5,555 bases of DNA from Methanothrix sp. (GCA_028682845.1 JAJRAT010000065.1:1-5555), one strand, 5' to 3'. Positions 1 to 5,555 are shown, counted from the first letter of the stretch. Notes: generated by a model not told the origin, from the sequence alone. Translations and numbers: made by a program.

Positions 1-683
1 GTGACCAGCGGCTGCCTCGTCTCCGCATCCACGAACTTGACGTCACCCCCGAAGCGAAGCTCCACCTCCTCCGGAGCCAAGACCTGAATCACCACCAGAT
101 CATGCCTGGAGAGGCGGTAGATGCCCGACAAAATCTCATCGGTGTCCCCCAAAAAGTCGGAGACCAGCACCACCAGGCTGGTGGTGGTGATGAGCGACTC
201 GAACTGGTCGATGACCGGCTTGAGGTTGGTTCCGCCGTGAGGCTGGACCTTGTCCAGCTCATCGATGGATTGGAAGAGTTTTATCCGGCCTCTTTTGGGC
301 TCGCCGGCATAGAGCCGCTTGCAGAACAAGGATAGCGCGTATTTCTCATTCTCAAGAGTGGCAAGATAGGCAAAGCCCGCCGCCAGGCGCGAGGCGAAGG
401 CGAACTTGCCCTCATAGCCCATGCTGCCGCTGCCGTCGAGGAGAATATGCACCACGAGGCTGCGCTCCTCCTCATGCTCGCGGATGTAGAGCTTCTCCGT
501 TCGAGCATAAGCCTTCCAGTCGATCAGCTTGAAGTCGTCCCCTTTGCGGTACTCCCGGTAGCCGACGGGGCTGATGCCGTGGCCGAAGCGCAGCGATTTT
601 CTGCCGCCGCTATAGGCGGTAGAGACGCGCTTCTTGACGAGCAGGGAGAATCGCTCCAGCTCCTTGAAGAACTCTGTGTCCAT
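1..683 (-). CDS. DUF58 / von Willebrand A domain protein (partial, C-terminus beyond left edge)
   Basis: The first 227 residues of a DUF58-family protein are present, with no stop before the window edge. The DUF58 signature lies at residues 42-73 (YREYRKGDD, then LIDWKAYARTEKLYIREHEE). A vWA-type metal-ion-dependent adhesion site follows: DGSGS at 83-87, Thr152 in GGTNL and Asp176 in VSDF, so all three MIDAS loops look intact. No signal peptide or membrane segment is visible, so this is the soluble cytoplasmic form. DUF58 proteins are typically encoded beside MoxR ATPases, and the pair is believed to assist folding, metal insertion or activation of partner proteins; the target here is unknown. 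The ATG at 681-683 fits the family N-terminus. Its ribosome binding site is weak (AGGG almost touching the ATG), so translation may depend on the moxR transcript 52 bp upstream. The family call is firm; the role is inferred. Confidence 0.93.
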   Translation of the reverse strand, partial: MDTEFFKELERFSLLVKKRVSTAYSGGRKSLRFGHGISPVGYREYRKGDDFKLIDWKAYARTEKLYIREHEEERSLVVHILLDGSGSMGYEGKFAFASRLAAGFAYLATLENEKYALSLFCKRLYAGEPKRGRIKLFQSIDELDKVQPHGGTNLKPVIDQFESLITTTSLVVLVSDFLGDTDEILSGIYRLSRHDLVVIQVLAPEEVELRFGGDVKFVDAETRQPLV

Positions 684-735
684 GACCCTAAACCCAAAAT
701 CTGTCCAATTTTCTTTTAAACGTTATTTTTAATTT

Positions 736-1692
736 TCAGAGGTTGAGGCTCTTCAGTAGATCAGATATCACCTGGTCGCGAGTCAGGCCCTTCCGCTCCG
801 CCTCGAAGCCGAGGATCAGCCTGTGCCTGAGCACCGGGTACGCCATGACGTGCAGATCCTCCTTGGAGACGTAATTTCTGCCCTGCAAGAAGGCCCTGGC
901 CTTGGAAGAGACGATGAGGCCGATGGTGGCTCTGGGGCTGGCTCCGTACTGCACGCCCTCCCACTTGCGGGTGGCCAAAATCAAATTGACCGCCGCCGCC
1001 TTCAGATCGTCGGAGACCGGAATGTCGCGGCAAAGCTGCTGCAGCATGATGACTTCGTCTTTGCTCACCACCCTCTCCACAACCGGCTCACCGCGACCGG
1101 AGAATCGATCCAGGATCTTCATCTCCTCGTCTGCATTCGGATAATCCATGAAAATCTTGAGCAGGAACCTGTCCAGTTGGGCCTCGGGCAGGGGGAAGGT
1201 GCCCTCCATCTCGATGGGGTTTTGCGTAGCCAGGAGGAAGAAGGGCCTGTCCAGAAGATAGGTCTTCTTGCCTACCGTCACCTGCTTCTCCTGCATGGCT
1301 TCGAGAAGCGCGCTCTGCGTCTTGGGCGAGGCGCGGTTGATCTCATCGGCCAGAACGATGTTGGAGAATACCGGTCCCGCCTCGAAACGGAACTTCTTGA
1401 TCCCGTCCGTCTCGTCGATGATGGTCGTGCCGGTGATATCGGCAGGCATCAGGTCCGGCGTGCACTGAATCCTGCTGTAGCCGAGGCCGAGGCACGAAGC
1501 CGTCGTCTTCACCAGCAGCGTCTTGGCCAGGCCCGGATTGCTCTCCAGCAGGGCATGGCCGCCGGAAAGAACGGCGATGATTAGCTGCTCGATGGCCACA
1601 TTTTGTCCGACCACAACCTTGTCGATCTCGCGTCTAAGTCTCTGGAAAATTTCCGGAGCTTTGCTGTAAACTGCCTGGGCGTCCTCCGTCAT
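736..1692 (-). CDS. MoxR-family AAA+ ATPase
   Basis: This is a complete 318-residue protein, the usual length for MoxR ATPases. Visible motifs in order are Walker A SNPGLAKT (51-58), Walker B IVLADE followed by INRASPKTQ (112-125), sensor 1 in LATQNPIEMEGTFPLPEAQ (154-172, Asn158), the arginine-finger region LDRF (173-176, Arg175) and sensor 2 in ASPRAT (251-256, Arg254). The C-terminal lid domain spans about 210-318. MoxR proteins form hexameric ATPases that act as chaperones with vWA partners, and the DUF58/vWA gene lies directly downstream on the same strand, as expected for one operon. The first position of Walker A is Ser instead of Gly, a position that is relaxed in this family. The start is supported by AAGGAGAG just upstream. 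The family is certain; the substrate complex is unknown. Confidence 0.97.
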   Translation of the reverse strand: MTEDAQAVYSKAPEIFQRLRREIDKVVVGQNVAIEQLIIAVLSGGHALLESNPGLAKTLLVKTTASCLGLGYSRIQCTPDLMPADITGTTIIDETDGIKKFRFEAGPVFSNIVLADEINRASPKTQSALLEAMQEKQVTVGKKTYLLDRPFFLLATQNPIEMEGTFPLPEAQLDRFLLKIFMDYPNADEEMKILDRFSGRGEPVVERVVSKDEVIMLQQLCRDIPVSDDLKAAAVNLILATRKWEGVQYGASPRATIGLIVSSKARAFLQGRNYVSKEDLHVMAYPVLRHRLILGFEAERKGLTRDQVISDLLKSLNL

Positions 1693-1696
1693 TCTT

Positions 1697-1704
1697 CTCT
1701 CCTT
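1697..1704 (-). promoter_or_regulatory. Shine-Dalgarno site of moxR
   Basis: Read on the minus strand, this is AAGGAGAG, ending four bases before the ATG at 1692-1690. It is a strong match to the anti-SD of 16S rRNA and fixes the moxR start. Confidence 0.75.
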
Positions 1705-1744
1705 TTAACAATTTTCTGGAGATGCTTTTGATTCTTTTTAATTC

Positions 1745-1753
1745 TAATTATAC
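1745..1753 (-). promoter_or_regulatory. Candidate archaeal TATA box for the moxR-DUF58 operon
   Basis: On the minus strand this reads GTATAATTA, preceded by GCAAAG, which could be the purine-rich BRE position. A box here would place the transcription start near 1722 and leave a leader of about 30 bases that includes the Shine-Dalgarno site. The spacing is reasonable, but the assignment rests on sequence composition only. Confidence 0.4.
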
Positions 1754-1769
1754 CTTTGCAAAATCCATC

Positions 1770-1875
1770 ATGCATCGATTCATGATAAGCCTTATGATGA
1801 TTCATGACGGCATTATGGTGATTCAAGACGGCTCAGTGATGAATCATGACTGCTCAATGATGATTCATAATAAGC
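1770..1875. repeat. Five imperfect tandem copies of a 21-bp palindromic unit, candidate operator array
   Basis: Units begin at about 1770, 1792, 1813, 1834 and 1855. The core ATTCA/AATCA falls at 1778, 1800, 1821, 1842 and 1863, giving steps of 22, 21, 21 and 21 bp, which is about two turns of DNA each. The best-conserved stretch is ATGATTCATGACGGC. Copies 2 and 3 agree at 18 of 21 positions. The centre is the odd palindrome ATGA-W-TCAT, intact in copies 2, 4 and 5; copy 4 carries it in the reverse-complement form (ATGAATCAT). The outer copies 1 and 5 end in ATAAGC, while the inner ones end in GAC(G/T)GC. The array sits between divergent genes, upstream of the candidate moxR TATA box and about 80 bp before the gerW start. 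A regulator array is the simplest reading; no protein is known from the sequence to bind it. Confidence 0.7.
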
Positions 1876-1942
1876 CTGGCTGCGATCCTTTGTGGGTCCT
1901 GGAAAGCAAAGATGTAAATACGCCAGAGCCTATAGTTATTTT

Positions 1943-1947
1943 GGGAG
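1943..1947 (+). promoter_or_regulatory. Shine-Dalgarno site that sets the gerW-like start
   Basis: GGGAG lies five bases before the ATG at 1953. It supports this start over the in-frame ATG at 1722 and others that would carry translation through the repeat array. Confidence 0.65.
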
Positions 1948-1952
1948 ATATA

Positions 1953-2360
1953 ATGGCTGCAGAAGATGCCATAAAGGCCACGGTCGACGAACTTCTCAAG
2001 GCTCTTTCCGCCAAGAATATCATTGGCGAGCCGATTGAGATGGAGGACAAGATCATCATACCCATCACGAAGATGGGCATGGGATTTGGAACCGGCATCG
2101 GCCACGGAAGCGATGACGCCAGCAAAGGCGGCGTGGCAGGCGGGGCCGGAGGCGGTGTGGGTGTGTTTCCGGTTGCGGTAGTGATAGTGTTCAAGGGCGT
2201 GAGCGGATCGGATGGTGTTAGGGTCATTCCCCTATCGGCTCCAAGTCCATTGGCCGAGCCGATAACCAATATTGCTCACCTCTTCATGGACAAGCTGATG
2301 GGCAAAAAGGAGGGCCGGGAAAAGAAGCCCGGACACATTGCCACCATCGACGTAGAGTAG
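1953..2360 (+). CDS. GerW/YtfJ-family protein (archaeal homologue of spore protein YtfJ)
   Basis: This 135-residue protein has the GerW/YtfJ pattern. It opens with an N-terminal helix (AEDAIKATVDELLKAL, 3-18), then NIIGEPIEM (22-30), a beta strand KIIIPITKMGMGFGTG (33-48), a glycine-rich segment (44-70) ending GGAGGGVGVFPVAVVIV (63-79), and VRVIPL (89-94). A helix and basic tail follow. In Bacillus the homologue YtfJ (GerW) is needed for SleB-dependent germination. Archaea make no spores, so the role here is unknown. There is no signal peptide or membrane segment. A DUF2953 gene starts 10 bp downstream, the same pairing as ytfI/ytfJ in Bacillus, which suggests the two products work together, perhaps at the membrane. 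The reading frame stays open upstream to 1722, but that part is the 21-bp repeat array and shows no family similarity. The GGGAG site and the family N-terminus favour 1953. Confidence 0.9.
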   Translation: MAAEDAIKATVDELLKALSAKNIIGEPIEMEDKIIIPITKMGMGFGTGIGHGSDDASKGGVAGGAGGGVGVFPVAVVIVFKGVSGSDGVRVIPLSAPSPLAEPITNIAHLFMDKLMGKKEGREKKPGHIATIDVE

Positions 2361-2370
2361 GTTTGGGCAG

Positions 2371-3177
2371 ATGCTCGCTTGGGTTGAAGTCTCGTCTATC
2401 ATTTTGACGACCCTCTCAGCTTTGGCGGCATTGATCTTTGTGCTTTTAATCTTCTTTTTGATAATTCCATTCCATCTTGACCTGGAATTCAAGAAGCAAG
2501 GCCCAACGGTGCGAGGGCGTTACGAAGTATCATGGCTGGGATTTATCCTGAAAAAAGATGCGATCGAATCGTCGCCTGCACAGGATGCGATCACTTCTAT
2601 TTTACGCGAAACGCAGGACGAAGCGAAAAGAGCGCAGGGCGATGAATATGACTGTAAAGATGAGGCCCAGGCAAAGACCGCACAAGATGCCGAAGAGCAT
2701 GAAAACGCAGAACCTGAAAAGATAGTAGAGAAAACGGATGGGCAAAAGACAAAAGACGCAGGGCAAAAGATAAAAGACACGCCAGAGGATGATCCTGGAA
2801 ATAAAACCGGAAAAAATTCCGCTCCTGCCCTTCCCTTTAATCCGAGAACTCTGCTGGATGCCTTTCCCGCCATTGTCCGGGTCTGCAGAGATCTGGTCAA
2901 ATCGTTGAGTTTCCAAAAGCTTTCCTGTTGCATCTGCTTCGGCCTGGACGATCCGGTTGATACGGCGGTGATGAGCGGATACCTCTGGGCGATCGTATCT
3001 GCTCTGGGCCTATTTCGAGCAAATATCCTCATCTCGCCGAGCTTTGCGGGAATGATGCTGGAAGGGGACTTTGTTGCCGATGTCCGGGCCAGAATGATCT
3101 GGGCATTGTGGGCATTGATCAACGCCCTGCGGGAAAGGGAGATAAGAAAGCTGTTGAGGGAAGTGGTGAGATCTTGA
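2371..3177 (+). CDS. DUF2953 (YtfI-like) single-pass membrane protein
   Basis: The 268-residue product has one strong N-terminal membrane segment at about 9-33 (IILTTLSALAALIFVLLIFF region), then FHLDLEFKKQGPTVRGRYEVSWLGFILKK (34-62), typical of the start of DUF2953. A long hydrophilic, Lys/Glu/Asp-rich stretch (about 65-150) follows, then the conserved C-terminal core: CCICFGLDDPVDTAVMSGY (186-204) and ISPSFAGMMLEGDFVADVRAR (221-241). The last part is hydrophobic then basic (243-268). The charged middle looks disordered and carries a recent-looking 21-bp in-frame duplication. The start lies 10 bp after the gerW-like stop with no strong ribosome binding site, so translational coupling is likely. 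Function is unknown in any organism; the conserved link to GerW proteins suggests a shared complex. The family call rests on the FGLxDPxDT motif and on context. Confidence 0.88.
   Translation: MLAWVEVSSIILTTLSALAALIFVLLIFFLIIPFHLDLEFKKQGPTVRGRYEVSWLGFILKKDAIESSPAQDAITSILRETQDEAKRAQGDEYDCKDEAQAKTAQDAEEHENAEPEKIVEKTDGQKTKDAGQKIKDTPEDDPGNKTGKNSAPALPFNPRTLLDAFPAIVRVCRDLVKSLSFQKLSCCICFGLDDPVDTAVMSGYLWAIVSALGLFRANILISPSFAGMMLEGDFVADVRARMIWALWALINALREREIRKLLREVVRS
2740..2781 (+). repeat. In-frame 21-bp tandem duplication inside the DUF2953 gene
   Basis: Two adjacent 21-bp units, 2740-2760 and 2761-2781, match at 18 of 21 positions; both begin GGGCAAAAGA. They encode two seven-residue units of the type GQK(T/I)KD in the charged linker (about residues 124-137). 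This suggests replication slippage in a region that tolerates length change. Confidence 0.75.
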
Positions 3178-3226
3178 AAAATATTACAAAGAAAATCTTA
3201 AAGAGCAATGCCGTCAGGATAGCACC

Positions 3227-3523
3227 ATGCAGGAAATAAAGCTTCCCGCAATCGAGACGGAGATCAGAGTCGCCAAAGAGATGGCGGCAGGCAACAAGAT
3301 TATTTATACCGTGGTCAAGGTCTCCATTTTGAAGAGCGACGAAGGATATATTATGGGAAGCTGGATAACCCCTCTGGCCATGCTTATCGTCGAGCCGGGG
3401 AGGCAGTACGCGCTCTCCATCACGGGAGAGAAGATGCCCCTAGAGATGATACTGGAATTGGCACCGTCCCTGAAATCCGTAGTTGATAAGGCGCGGGGAA
3501 TTCACAGGATCAAAGTAACCTGA
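3227..3523 (+). CDS. Small protein resembling a reduced GerW/YtfJ-like domain
   Basis: This 98-residue protein has no signal peptide or membrane segment. I do not recognise it as a named family, but its order of elements parallels the GerW-like protein two genes upstream. RVAKEMAAGNKIIYTVVKVSI (14-34) lines up with the GEPIEMEDKIIIPITKMGM region, and GSWITPLAMLIVEPG (44-58) lines up with GGVGVFPVAVVIV. A C-terminal amphipathic helix (PLEMILELAPSLKSVVDKA, 71-89) follows, as after VRVIPL in GerW. The glycine-rich loop between the two strands is almost absent. It lies 49 bp after the DUF2953 stop on the same strand, so it probably shares the transcript. AGGAT at 3215-3219 is a modest ribosome binding site for the ATG at 3227; the only nearby upstream ATG (3208) hits a stop after four codons. 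The gene is likely real; the GerW relationship is inferred by eye. Confidence 0.75.
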   Translation: MQEIKLPAIETEIRVAKEMAAGNKIIYTVVKVSILKSDEGYIMGSWITPLAMLIVEPGRQYALSITGEKMPLEMILELAPSLKSVVDKARGIHRIKVT

Positions 3524-3598
3524 TCCGGCTGAATGTTTGCAGAGAATAGAATACCTGAAAAAATGCCTGGAATTTATCGGAAAGGCGGATGGCAAAAT

Positions 3599-4177
3599 AT
3601 GCCGCTTCACCTCAATAAACCCGCACTGCGCTGCCTTGGCATTGCAGAGAGTTTTGTTCGCACTCGCCCTCATTCCGTTCTGGCAGGTGCGGTCATGCGC
3701 GCGGACCGGCGCGTGGACGGTCTTGCCTACGCCCGCGCCACCGTGGGCGGGGATGATGCCACCGAGGCGGTCCTCCAAATCTACAGCAAATTGGACCGCT
3801 CCGATGTCAATGTCCTGCTGCTCGGCGGTGCGGCAATTAGTTGGTTCAATATCATCGATCTTGATCTGGTCTTCGAGAGGGTGCATAAGCCGCTGGTCTG
3901 CCTGACTTATGAGGAGTCGCCAGGTCTGGAAGAATACATCCGCGAATATTTTTTGCAGCCTGATGAGAAGCTTCGCCGCTACGCTCGCCTGGGCACGCGC
4001 GTGAGCGTGCGGCTGAAAACCGGCTTTGAGGTTTATGTGCGCGTCCTCGGCATGACAGCCGACGAGGCCAGAATTTTACTCAACAAATTCACCCTGGATG
4101 GCCGCGTGCCCGAGCCGGTGCGGGTGGCGCGGCTGGCGGCGCGGGCGGCTTTGCATTCCTGCGAAGAGAAACGATAA
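3599..4177 (+). CDS. UPF0215/DUF99 family protein (endonuclease V-like fold)
   Basis: From the ATG at 3599 the protein is 192 residues, the normal DUF99 length. It begins MPLHLNKPALRCLGIAESF, the expected family N-terminus. Further conserved pieces are VLAGAVMR (27-34), VGGDDATEAV (49-58), LLLGGAAISWFNIIDLDL (73-90), PLVCLTYEESPGLEEY (98-113) and FTLDGRVPEPVRVARLAARA (164-183). DUF99 is almost purely archaeal and is structurally related to endonuclease V, but its activity is not established. In many members I recall a DDG-type motif in the first strand where this one has AES, so a catalytic role is uncertain. Two in-frame ATGs upstream (3533, 3563) would add 22 or 12 residues with no family similarity; GGCGGAT before 3599 is an acceptable ribosome binding site. 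It may be co-transcribed with the genes upstream, or start from its own promoter in the 75-bp gap. Confidence 0.9.
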   Translation: MPLHLNKPALRCLGIAESFVRTRPHSVLAGAVMRADRRVDGLAYARATVGGDDATEAVLQIYSKLDRSDVNVLLLGGAAISWFNIIDLDLVFERVHKPLVCLTYEESPGLEEYIREYFLQPDEKLRRYARLGTRVSVRLKTGFEVYVRVLGMTADEARILLNKFTLDGRVPEPVRVARLAARAALHSCEEKR

Positions 4178-4187
4178 AAAGCGGCCA

Positions 4188-4204
4188 GGATTAGGATTAG
4201 GATA
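4188..4204. repeat. Short AGGATT hexamer repeat
   Basis: AGGATTAGGATTAGGAT is nearly three copies of a hexamer, directly after the DUF99 stop. It is short enough to be a slippage product; no function is evident. Confidence 0.6.
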
Positions 4205-4214
4205 CCGCAATCAT

Positions 4215-4221
4215 TTTATCG
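4215..4221 (+). promoter_or_regulatory. Weak TATA-like element before the hydrolase gene
   Basis: TTTTATC lies in the AT-rich part of the 119-bp gap after DUF99. A start site about 25 bp downstream (near 4242) would fall after the in-frame ATG at 4234 and before the ATG at 4297, which would agree with the start chosen for the hydrolase. The match to an archaeal TATA box is poor. Confidence 0.25.
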
Positions 4222-4296
4222 GATCTTTGCATTATGAGATTTGATGCATTTGGCGGGACACCATATCGCAAGTGCCGATTTCGAGGCGCACAGGAT

Positions 4297-5555
4297 ATGA
4301 GATACAGGGCAACAAGGAAAATTCTTCTCCTTTCAATATTCGTATTGTTCCTTGCGGCTGGAATTTATGGCTGGGGCGAATATCAGGATTTCAACGCCGT
4401 GCCGACCACCCGCATTGCTCCGGGCGAATACTACCCCGAGATGCCGCCGGATGAATCTCATCATTACATACAGATTCCCATCGACCACCAGAACCAGTCG
4501 CTTGGCAACTTTACAGATTTTTACCTCCTGAGCCCCGAATTCAAAGCAGACGACGGTGTGGTCTTCTGGCTCTGCGATAATCAGCAAGAAAAGGTCGGAA
4601 TGATCAATTCATCTGAGGATTTTGAATACTTCGATGCCGATTTAGGCGGCCTCTCCTACGTGCTCATAGGAAACCGCGGCGTGAGCCCCACATTATTTCC
4701 TGAGGTGTTCAACAAAGACGGCTCGGTGAATTATCCGCTGGCGCTAAAACTCTACGGCTCAAACCAGCAGATCGACGACATTGAAGCGGTTAGACGGGAT
4801 ATGCAGCACAAAGGACTGCTGCCCCAAGACGGCAAGATCATGGTCTATGGCGGCTCAGGCGGCGGAGTTTTGGTGCAGCAGTATTTGGATAAGTACGGAG
4901 AGCATGTTTCCCGCGCCCTGATCGAGTCGAGCGGCAGCCCGGATTTGGCAAGGATGCATAATGCAACATTCATGAAAAGTACCTACGAATCAAACCCGAG
5001 TGTTGCGAATTCCTACTTCGCCTTATATCAAAAAGGAGATGCGACAGCATCCTTGGCATTCATGCTTTTCAAGGTCGGACTGGAAGGCGACACGCAGTTG
5101 CAGAAGAAAATAGTAAACAGCAAAACGGATATGTTAGCACTGGGCGATAAAATCGCCTGTCTGAAATCCTGGCTCGTGCCTTCCAATAATTTTCCCTTGA
5201 TTCAACTAATCCTGGATGCGCCATGTGAGTTGGAAGTCAAAGTGCGCGTGTACGAGCTGATGGGCGAGGATCTGGAAAACTACCATCCGGCCTCTGCGCA
5301 TGACATAGGCCTCGGGTACGAGTGGTCGAAAGTCCTTCTCGCCGATTTCATGAAAGCTCATGAGGAAGGGATAATCCCGATAACGCAGATCAATCTGAAC
5401 CGCTCGCGCTACCGGGGAGAGGTGATGGTCTGGTCCGGGACTGCCGATCAGGATTTTTCAAACCAAATGGGACAGTGGCTGAGTGATTCATATATTTACT
5501 CAAGACTTGCCATATTTGACGATGTTCACCGGCTTCGAAAGCATCCGGACTACTA
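4297..5555 (+). CDS. Exported S33/S28-like alpha/beta hydrolase, probable serine peptidase (partial, C-terminus beyond right edge)
   Basis: The frame is open for 419 residues to the window end. The N-terminus is a Sec-type signal or anchor: basic RYRATRK (2-8), then a hydrophobic run to about 25. The mature part opens with HYIQIPIDHQNQ (56-67), like the PxDH start of S33 and S28 peptidases, then YVLIGNRGVSP (121-131), the usual RG turn. The nucleophile elbow is YGGSGGG (184-190, Ser187), followed by YLDKYGEHVSRALIESSG. Asp384 in SGTAD and His411 (or His416) are spaced suitably for the other two triad residues. A helical cap fills about 215-365. Five N-glycosylation sequons (N66, N71, N104, N222, N368) fit a surface protein. 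The glycine-rich HGGPG oxyanion motif of S33 is not seen. GAGG at 4283-4286 precedes this ATG; an in-frame ATG at 4234 would add 21 residues ahead of the signal. Peptidase versus esterase is not settled. Confidence 0.8.
   Translation, partial: MRYRATRKILLLSIFVLFLAAGIYGWGEYQDFNAVPTTRIAPGEYYPEMPPDESHHYIQIPIDHQNQSLGNFTDFYLLSPEFKADDGVVFWLCDNQQEKVGMINSSEDFEYFDADLGGLSYVLIGNRGVSPTLFPEVFNKDGSVNYPLALKLYGSNQQIDDIEAVRRDMQHKGLLPQDGKIMVYGGSGGGVLVQQYLDKYGEHVSRALIESSGSPDLARMHNATFMKSTYESNPSVANSYFALYQKGDATASLAFMLFKVGLEGDTQLQKKIVNSKTDMLALGDKIACLKSWLVPSNNFPLIQLILDAPCELEVKVRVYELMGEDLENYHPASAHDIGLGYEWSKVLLADFMKAHEEGIIPITQINLNRSRYRGEVMVWSGTADQDFSNQMGQWLSDSYIYSRLAIFDDVHRLRKHPDY

Noticed and set aside
102..719. Open frames on both strands (102-335, 281-508 and 447-719) inside the DUF58 region
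   Set aside because: The DUF58 frame on the minus strand carries all the family motifs; these are out-of-frame shadows.
823..1584. 253-residue open frame on the plus strand opposite moxR
   Set aside because: It is the antisense shadow of a clear MoxR gene; the translation has no recognisable domain.
1770..1875. The 21-bp repeats as a CRISPR array
   Set aside because: Units are contiguous and diverged, with no spacers, and no cas gene is nearby.
1888..1911. Possible hairpin CTTTG...CAAAG upstream of the gerW-like gene
   Set aside because: The stem is only five pairs with a loop of about 14 bases; this is too weak to call a riboswitch or terminator.
2520..3122. 200-residue open frame on the minus strand opposite the DUF2953 gene
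   Set aside because: It is antisense to a gene with a conserved core and membrane segment; its Ser/Cys-rich translation follows from the Lys/Glu-rich sense strand.
3533..3598. Upstream starts (3533, 3563) for the DUF99 gene
   Set aside because: The extra residues do not resemble the DUF99 N-terminus, which begins at the ATG at 3599.
4234..4296. Earlier in-frame ATG for the exported hydrolase
   Set aside because: It would put 21 polar residues before the signal segment; the ATG at 4297 gives a normal basic n-region. It remains possible.

Overview
The window looks archaeal, most likely from a methanogen of the Methanosarcinales/Methanotrichales type (Methanothrix-like). The reasons are an archaeal-only UPF0215/DUF99 gene whose LGIAESF, SWFNIIDL and RVPEPVRVAR motifs I associate with that group, GGAG-type ribosome binding sites, AT-rich TATA-like elements and moderate GC content. 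This placement comes from remembered family patterns, not from a search.

Layout. Positions 1-1692 hold two genes read leftwards: a MoxR-type AAA+ ATPase, followed 52 bp later by a DUF58/von Willebrand A protein that runs off the left edge. This is the standard MoxR-DUF58 pair, thought to act as a chaperone or metal-insertion module. A 260-bp divergent intergenic region (1693-1952) follows. It contains five imperfect tandem copies of a 21-bp unit built on an ATGA-W-TCAT palindrome, a candidate TATA box for moxR, and good Shine-Dalgarno sequences at both ends.

Rightwards from 1953 runs a compact cluster: a GerW/YtfJ-family protein, a membrane-anchored DUF2953 (YtfI-like) protein 10 bp downstream, and a 98-aa protein that appears to be a reduced, glycine-loop-less relative of GerW. 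GerW and DUF2953 genes are also neighbours in Bacillus (ytfJ/ytfI), so the pairing is conserved in an organism that makes no spores. A DUF99 (endonuclease V-like fold) gene follows at 3599-4177.

The right end (from 4297) carries a secreted or membrane-anchored alpha/beta hydrolase resembling S33/S28 serine peptidases. It has a GGSGG nucleophile elbow, plausible Asp and His partners and several N-glycosylation sequons, and it runs off the right edge.

The most interesting items are the helically phased 21-bp repeat array between the divergent operons and the GerW-DUF2953-mini-GerW cluster. No mobile element, CRISPR array or RNA gene was seen.
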